Below are positions 5,341-9,133 of a stretch of 9,133 bases of DNA, one piece after another. The notes below the pieces were generated by a model, which was given only the letters and a program-made list of their open reading frames with translations, was not told the DNA's origin and did not search any database. The DNA is from an uncultured Collinsella sp. GTDB taxonomy: Bacteria > Actinomycetota > Coriobacteriia > Coriobacteriales > Coriobacteriaceae. Position numbers and translations under genes: made by a program. How positions within the stretch are numbered: position 1 is the stretch's first letter; each line of letters starts with the position of its first letter. The stretch lies in the NCBI GenBank assembly GCA_900757205.1, contig CAAENA010000028.1:1-9133 (forward strand), given 5' to 3'.

Positions 5341-6507
5341 TTAGGCGGCGATGTACTTGCCGTCCTGGATCACATAGGCCGTAGCGGGCTTTTCGACCTG
5401 GCCCTCGTCATTCCACGTCAGCTCGCCCGTCAGCCCCTCGATCTTGATCTTGCGCATGGCGCGGGCAAGGTCGTCGGCAATGTCGGCACCGTCAGCCGTA
5501 ATGTCGATGCCCGCTTTATCGATAGCCTCGGCAATCGCATGGACGCAGTCATAGGCATCGGCGGCAAACTGATTGGGCGTCTCGTCGTAGGCGTCCTTAT
5601 AGGCCTTGACGAAGTCGGCGTTCTTCTCATCGTCAGCAGAGAACGGGGTCATGAGCAGCACGCCCTCGGCAAGAGAGGTATCGAAGCCCTCAACGGAGAG
5701 CAGGCCGTCCATGCCGTCGGTGCCCATAAGCGTCATGTCGTATCCCATGTCCTTGGCGTTCTTGAGCAGGACGGACGCCGGCGTGTAATAGATCGGAGCA
5801 AAGATAAGCGTGGCGCCGGCCTCCTTGGCCTTGGTGAGCTGGTTGGTAAAGCTCGTGGAAGAGTCGTCCTTAAAGGTCTCGGTATCGACGACATCGAGCT
5901 TGGATGCCTTGGCCTGCTCGGCAAAGGCGTCGGCAACGCCCGAGCTGTACGTATCGCCGGAGTTGTAGAACAGGGCGATCTTGGCGTCCGCGTACTTCTC
6001 GGCCAAGAACTTCGCGGCGCTGGCGCCCATGGTGGGGTCGGTGAAGCAAACCTGAAAGACCGTGGTCTTTCCCTTGGTGACATCGAGCGACGAGGCCGAA
6101 GGCGTGACCATGAGCATATCGTCGGCGATCTCGCCCGAGACGGCGACGGCGGCGCCGGTGGTAACGGGGCCGACAAGCGCCTGCATGCCCCAGTCGCACA
6201 AGGTATTGAAGGCGTTGATGGCCTTCTCGCCGTCGGCGACGTCGTCCTCGGACTTAAGCGAGAGTTTGAGGTCCTTGGTCGAGAAATCCTCGGCGGCGAG
6301 CTTGGCACCCTTCTCGGCCGAAACGCCATAGGTTGCCGCGGCGCCGGTCAGAGGGCCGATAACACCGATCTTGAAGGTCTTGCCGTCATCGGCGGAGCCG
6401 CCGTCAGAGCCACTCGAAGAGCAGCCAGCGAGCGCGGCGGTGCTGCCGAGCGCCGCGGCGCCGGCGAGAAAGTTCCTACGGCTGAGCGTGCTGTTGATGT
6501 TGAACAT
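5341..6507 (-). CDS. livK: Branched-chain amino acid ABC transporter substrate-binding lipoprotein (first copy)
   Basis: This is the first gene of the liv operon and encodes a solute receptor for LivHMGF. The 388-residue protein opens with a clear twin-arginine signal, SRRNFL (9-14), then an Ala-rich segment and lipobox LAGC with Cys29. It is therefore probably a Tat-exported lipoprotein on the outer face of the membrane. The mature domain starts at FKIGVIGPLTG (45-55), with ligand-site TPSASS at 135-140 and YNSGDTYSSG (181-190). The ATG at 6507 has AAAAGGGG 5-6 nt upstream. Binding proteins of this type recognise Leu/Ile/Val and sometimes other amino acids or amides, so the ligand is inferred. 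Two adjacent paralogues suggest either broader specificity, as with LivJ and LivK in E. coli, or dosage. Confidence 0.93.
   Translation of the reverse strand: MFNINSTLSRRNFLAGAAALGSTAALAGCSSSGSDGGSADDGKTFKIGVIGPLTGAAATYGVSAEKGAKLAAEDFSTKDLKLSLKSEDDVADGEKAINAFNTLCDWGMQALVGPVTTGAAVAVSGEIADDMLMVTPSASSLDVTKGKTTVFQVCFTDPTMGASAAKFLAEKYADAKIALFYNSGDTYSSGVADAFAEQAKASKLDVVDTETFKDDSSTSFTNQLTKAKEAGATLIFAPIYYTPASVLLKNAKDMGYDMTLMGTDGMDGLLSVEGFDTSLAEGVLLMTPFSADDEKNADFVKAYKDAYDETPNQFAADAYDCVHAIAEAIDKAGIDITADGADIADDLARAMRKIKIEGLTGELTWNDEGQVEKPATAYVIQDGKYIAA
5744..5787 (-). repeat. 44-nt perfect repeat shared by the two livK genes (upstream copy)
   Basis: This is the partner of 4286-4329. Both flanks diverge immediately (T5743 against G4285; A5788 against G4330), while similarity resumes beyond. 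See the entry for the other copy. Confidence 0.85.
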
Positions 6508-6758
6508 GGTGTCCCCTTTTTTCGCTGGCCGCAGTGCGGCCGTCTTGCGGTACGGGGCAAACCTTATGGCGCAAACGTTGACAGTTTGTTACGGAAGTTC
6601 ATTTGTAGCGAGCATGTTTCCAATATTTCCGCAGCGTTTCGGGGGTGCCGTTTTGTGCGACTCCTGTTGCCTGGCGAGCACGCGCCCTCGGTTCACGCTA
6701 GAATGCACTCAACCTTTAAGCGGTTAATCCATCCATTAGATGCACGAAGGAGCTATCT
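6508..6758. promoter_or_regulatory. Divergent promoter region between livK1 and hom
   Basis: This 251-nt non-coding gap must drive livK1 leftward and hom rightward. On the livK1 side a very stable hairpin, GGCCGC/GCGGCC with a 3-nt loop (6527-6532 with 6536-6541), lies in the mRNA leader just ahead of the ribosome site. A 17-bp dyad, CAAAC-7 nt-GTTTG (6572-6588), is a candidate operator. A plus-strand TTGACA at 6578-6583 has no fitting -10. I could not define the livK1 promoter. No T-box or known riboswitch is recognisable. Confidence 0.5.
6699..6704 (+). promoter_or_regulatory. Possible -10 element of the hom promoter
   Basis: TAGAAT in the context CGCTAGAATGC matches five of six bases of the housekeeping -10 hexamer, with a purine about 7 nt downstream as a possible start. 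No good -35 exists at 16-18 bp. A start near 6711 would give a leader of about 48 nt. Confidence 0.35.
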
Positions 6759-8102
6759 ATGAGCGAACCCCTGCGCACCGTGAACGTCGGTCTGATCGGT
6801 CTGGGAACCGTCGGCGGCGGCGCGGCCCGTCTGATCAAGAGCCACCACGATGAGTACCTGGCAGCCTACGGCATCGACCTTAAGCTAGCCCGCGCCTGCG
6901 CGCTTGCCTGGGAGCAGGCCGAGGCAGCCGGTATTGAGCGCGAGGCCTTTACGAGTGACTGGCACGACGTCGTCACCGACCCCGCCGTCGACATCGTCGT
7001 CGAGCTGATCGGCGGCGAACACCCCGCGACCGAGATCTTCACCACCGCCTTCGAGAACGGCAAGCACGTCGTCTCTGCCAACAAGGCCCTGTTGGGCCGT
7101 CATGTCGAGACGCTCGCCGAGAAGGCACGCGCGTGCGGCGTGCAGATTAAGTGCGAGGCCAGCTGCGGCGGCGGCATCCCCATCGTGAGCACGCTCGAGC
7201 ACGACCTGGTGGGCAACAAGATCCTGACCATCGCAGGCATTCTCAACGGTACCACCAACTATATCCTGTCGCACATGGACGCCGAGGGCGCCGATTACGC
7301 CGACGTGCTTGCCGACGCGCAGGCCAAGGGCTATGCCGAGGCCGACCCGTCCGCCGACGTCGACGGCTTCGATGCCGCCAGCAAGACGGCCATCCTCGCC
7401 TCCATCGGCTTTGGCACCCGCGTTACCACCGATGATGTGTACCAGCAGGGTATCCGTACCATCGGCGCCGAGGACATCGCCCAGGCCCGCGAGCTCGGCT
7501 ACACCATTAAGCTGCTCGGCATCGCCCGCAACACCGACGCCGGCGTCGACGTCCGCGTGCATCCCACGCTGATCCCCGCCGACCACATGCTTGCCAAGGT
7601 CAACGGTGCCATGAACGCTGTCTACGTGGTAGGCGACGCCGTGGGCGAGACCATGTTCTACGGCGCGGGCGCAGGCTCCTTCCCCACCGCGAGCGCCGTC
7701 GTGGGCGATATTCTGTCGCTCTCCGAGCAAATCAGCCGCGGCGTGGCCCCGCTGCCCGAGATTGAGCCCTATGGCCACAACCTCGCCTTTAAGCCCATGG
7801 ACGAGCTCCAGACCAAGTACTATGTGCGCCTGAAGGTCGCCGACCGCGTGGGCGCCCTGTCCGAGACGGTCGACATCTTTGCCAAGCACAACATCTCGAT
7901 CTCGCTCATCAACCAGGTCGAGGACGGCAAGTCGGGCGTCAGCGATGCCTGCTCGGTCATCTTCCTGACGCACCGCGCACTCGAGAAGGACGTCCAGGCT
8001 GCCGCCGCCGAACTTGCCAGCGTCGACTGCGTGGCCGAGGTCGCCAACGTCCTGCGCATCGAGGACGTCGAGGCTTGGACCGAAGACGTCATGGCGAACT
8101 AA
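6759..8102 (+). CDS. hom: Homoserine dehydrogenase with C-terminal ACT domain
   Basis: It reduces aspartate semialdehyde to homoserine with NAD(P)H in the cytoplasm, at the branch toward threonine, isoleucine and methionine. The 447-residue protein shows the Rossmann motif GLGTVG (14-19), SANKALL (106-112), GGGIPIV (137-143), the family hallmark ILNGTTNYIL (161-170) and ADPSADVDGFDAASK (195-209). Lys109 and Lys209 match the conserved catalytic lysines of the family. An ACT domain (about 355-433, from YVRLKVADRVGALSE) is expected to bind an end product, usually threonine, for feedback inhibition. The ATG has AAGGAG 6 nt upstream. There is no aspartokinase domain. No thrB or thrC follows; a strong terminator ends the unit, so hom appears monocistronic. 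It is divergent from the liv operon. Confidence 0.97.
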   Translation: MSEPLRTVNVGLIGLGTVGGGAARLIKSHHDEYLAAYGIDLKLARACALAWEQAEAAGIEREAFTSDWHDVVTDPAVDIVVELIGGEHPATEIFTTAFENGKHVVSANKALLGRHVETLAEKARACGVQIKCEASCGGGIPIVSTLEHDLVGNKILTIAGILNGTTNYILSHMDAEGADYADVLADAQAKGYAEADPSADVDGFDAASKTAILASIGFGTRVTTDDVYQQGIRTIGAEDIAQARELGYTIKLLGIARNTDAGVDVRVHPTLIPADHMLAKVNGAMNAVYVVGDAVGETMFYGAGAGSFPTASAVVGDILSLSEQISRGVAPLPEIEPYGHNLAFKPMDELQTKYYVRLKVADRVGALSETVDIFAKHNISISLINQVEDGKSGVSDACSVIFLTHRALEKDVQAAAAELASVDCVAEVANVLRIEDVEAWTEDVMAN

Positions 8103-8133
8103 CCCAACGCTCGCCCAGCAATACGCGCCTTGA

Positions 8134-8168
8134 GGGCTCCCGTCCGATGTGGGACGGGAGCCCTTTTG
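8134..8168 (+). terminator. Intrinsic terminator of hom
   Basis: A perfect 12-bp G+C-rich stem (8135-8146 with 8153-8164), 13 bp with A8134-T8165, closes a 6-nt loop GATGTG and is followed by TTTTGT. It starts 32 nt after the hom stop codon. Confidence 0.93.
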
Positions 8169-8316
8169 TCTCCTGCCCTAAGCACGACGGCAGAGCACAT
8201 TTGCGCGAGCCGCTCATCGGTAACACGGGCTACCGTTCACCGATATGCAAACGCGGCCGATTCCGGCTACCGCTACGCTGTGCTGCGAATGTCCGCCCGC
8301 GATGAGAGGAAGCACC
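8169..8316 (+). promoter_or_regulatory. Leader and presumed promoter region of the reductase gene
   Basis: This is non-coding sequence between the hom terminator and the next gene, so the reductase must have its own promoter, though I cannot identify a convincing -35/-10 pair. Two competing inverted repeats overlap here: ATCGGT/ACCGAT (8217-8222 with 8240-8245) and CGGTA/TACCG (8219-8223 with 8232-8236). Either could be a regulator site. The frame is open back to an ATG at 8245, but that stretch has no ribosome site and no family similarity. Confidence 0.35.
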
Positions 8317-9066
8317 ATGTTGCTCGAGGGCAAGAAAGCAATCATCACCGGAGGCACGCGCGGTATCGGCTATGCCATCGCCTGCCGTTTTATCGAGGAA
8401 GGCGCTGCCGTCACCGTATTTGGCTCGCGCCAGGAGACTGCCGATGCAGCCGTCGAGAAGCTGGTCGCCGCCTATCCCGAGGCCAAGGTATGGGGCCGCT
8501 CCTGCGACCTCACCTCGCTCGAGGCCGTCACCGAGGCCTTTACCCAGGCTACCGCCGATATGGGCGGCTTGGACACGGTCGTCAACAATGCCGGCATCTC
8601 CCAGCGCTCGCCCCTTTTGGATTACACGGCCGAGGAGTTCGCCAAAGTCATGGACCTCAACGTCGTCGCCGTCTTTAACGGCCACCAGGCGGCCGCCAAG
8701 ATTATGACCGAGGCCGGCCACGGCGGCACCATCACCACCACGAGCTCGATGGTCGCCAAGTACGGTCAGCCCTCCGGCGTCGGCTATCCCACGTCTAAGT
8801 TTGCCGTCAACGGCATGGTCCAGTCGCTCTCGCGCGAGCTCGCCCCCATGGGTATTCGCGTTAACGCCGTCGCACCCGGCGTGACCAAGACCGATATGGT
8901 CGCCAACCTGCCCGAAGAGGTTATTAAGCCCATCATCGCCACCATTCCGCTGGGTCGCATGGGCGAGCCCGAGGATATCGCCAACGCCTTCGTCTTCCTG
9001 GCGAGCGACATGTCCTCCTACGTCACGGGCGCCGTACTCCCCGTCGACGGAGCCGCCCGCTCCTAG
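8317..9066 (+). CDS. Short-chain dehydrogenase/reductase, BaiA/FabG-like
   Basis: This is a classical SDR oxidoreductase of 249 residues using NAD(P)(H). The cofactor motif is TGGTRGIG (11-18), followed by Asp64 in CDLT, NNAG (90-93), Asn115, catalytic Ser144 and the Tyr157-x3-Lys161 pair (YPTSK). The end matches the family pattern VTGAVLPVDGA. The start has AGAGGA 6 nt upstream, and the first residues begin the first beta strand as usual. From memory it aligns almost without gaps to BaiA, the 3-alpha-hydroxysteroid dehydrogenase of Clostridium scindens (also 249 residues). Where BaiA has the NAD-selecting Glu42, this protein has Thr41, and Arg38 lies in the same loop, which hints at NADP(H). 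No other bile-acid gene is visible. A 3-oxoacyl-ACP or sugar reductase role remains possible, so the substrate is unknown. Confidence 0.9.
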   Translation: MLLEGKKAIITGGTRGIGYAIACRFIEEGAAVTVFGSRQETADAAVEKLVAAYPEAKVWGRSCDLTSLEAVTEAFTQATADMGGLDTVVNNAGISQRSPLLDYTAEEFAKVMDLNVVAVFNGHQAAAKIMTEAGHGGTITTTSSMVAKYGQPSGVGYPTSKFAVNGMVQSLSRELAPMGIRVNAVAPGVTKTDMVANLPEEVIKPIIATIPLGRMGEPEDIANAFVFLASDMSSYVTGAVLPVDGAARS

Positions 9067-9133
9067 GAGGCCGCAAGCTTCGGCTCCCAGCCTCAACACA
9101 GCCCTATCAAAGAAGGCGTGCTGCCCGCATCAA
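9067..9133. other. Right flank, no assignable gene
   Basis: There are 67 nt after the reductase stop codon. I see no start codon with a ribosome site, no clear terminator stem with a T run, and no RNA gene. The reductase terminator, if any, lies beyond the window. Confidence 0.4.

Noticed and set aside
6527..6541. GGCCGC/GCGGCC hairpin as a terminator
   Set aside because: On the minus strand it is followed by an A run, not a T run, and on the plus strand the T run precedes it. It lies in the livK1 leader.
6578..6583. Perfect TTGACA as the hom -35 box
   Set aside because: No acceptable -10 lies 16-18 bp downstream, and the better -10 candidate is more than 110 bp away.
6885..7973. A 362-residue minus-strand open frame opposite hom (and one at 8230-9099 opposite the reductase)
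   Set aside because: These are antisense shadows of well-supported genes.
8245..8316. Longer reductase starting at 8245
   Set aside because: There is no ribosome site there, and the extension does not fit the family. The ATG at 8317 has AGAGGA at correct spacing.
1..9133. CRISPR arrays, tRNA or rRNA genes, transposases and phage genes
   Set aside because: I looked for regularly spaced repeats, tRNA-like cloverleaf arms and mobile-element proteins and saw none.

Overview
This window reads as ordinary chromosomal sequence from a high-G+C Gram-positive bacterium. Codon use (strongly G/C-ending), lipoprotein signals with a twin-arginine motif, AGGAGG-type ribosome sites and the gene set suggest an intestinal actinobacterium of the Coriobacteriia, with Collinsella or a close relative as my best guess. 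That placement is inferred from sequence style and was not checked against a database.

Positions 1-208 hold no assignable gene. They contain a large nested inverted repeat (66-165) whose core is a strong intrinsic terminator for the operon to its right, plus a second 9-10 bp hairpin (180-203). Positions 209-6507 are one minus-strand operon for a complete branched-chain amino acid (LIV/HAAT family) ABC transporter. In transcription order it is substrate-binding lipoprotein 1 (livK-like, 5341-6507), substrate-binding lipoprotein 2 (livK-like, 3883-5070), permeases LivH (2862-3743) and LivM (1773-2852), and ATPases LivG (923-1783) and LivF (209-922). The last four genes are tightly packed, with overlapping or abutting stops and starts. 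The two binding-protein genes are set apart by a 270-nt AT-rich gap before the second one and a 139-nt hairpin-bearing gap after it. This arrangement fits separate tuning of binding-protein and membrane-component levels.

Positions 6508-6758 are a divergent intergenic region. On the plus strand follow hom (homoserine dehydrogenase with a C-terminal ACT domain, 6759-8102), a textbook intrinsic terminator (8134-8168), and a short-chain dehydrogenase/reductase gene (8317-9066). The reductase resembles the bile-acid 3-alpha-hydroxysteroid dehydrogenase BaiA as I remember that sequence. Positions 9067-9133 show no gene.

Homoserine dehydrogenase makes the precursor of threonine and methionine (and, via threonine, isoleucine). 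The divergent transporter is predicted to import leucine, isoleucine and valine, so the two transcription units are metabolically related.

I see no clearly novel defence, mobile or RNA-guided system. The most interesting points are regulatory or evolutionary: the nested palindrome past livF, a 12-bp long-range inverted repeat that could pair the livK1 3' region with the first codons of livK2, the sense-strand-specific hairpin between livK2 and livH, the diverged binding-protein pair with a conversion-like identical block, and the BaiA-like reductase.
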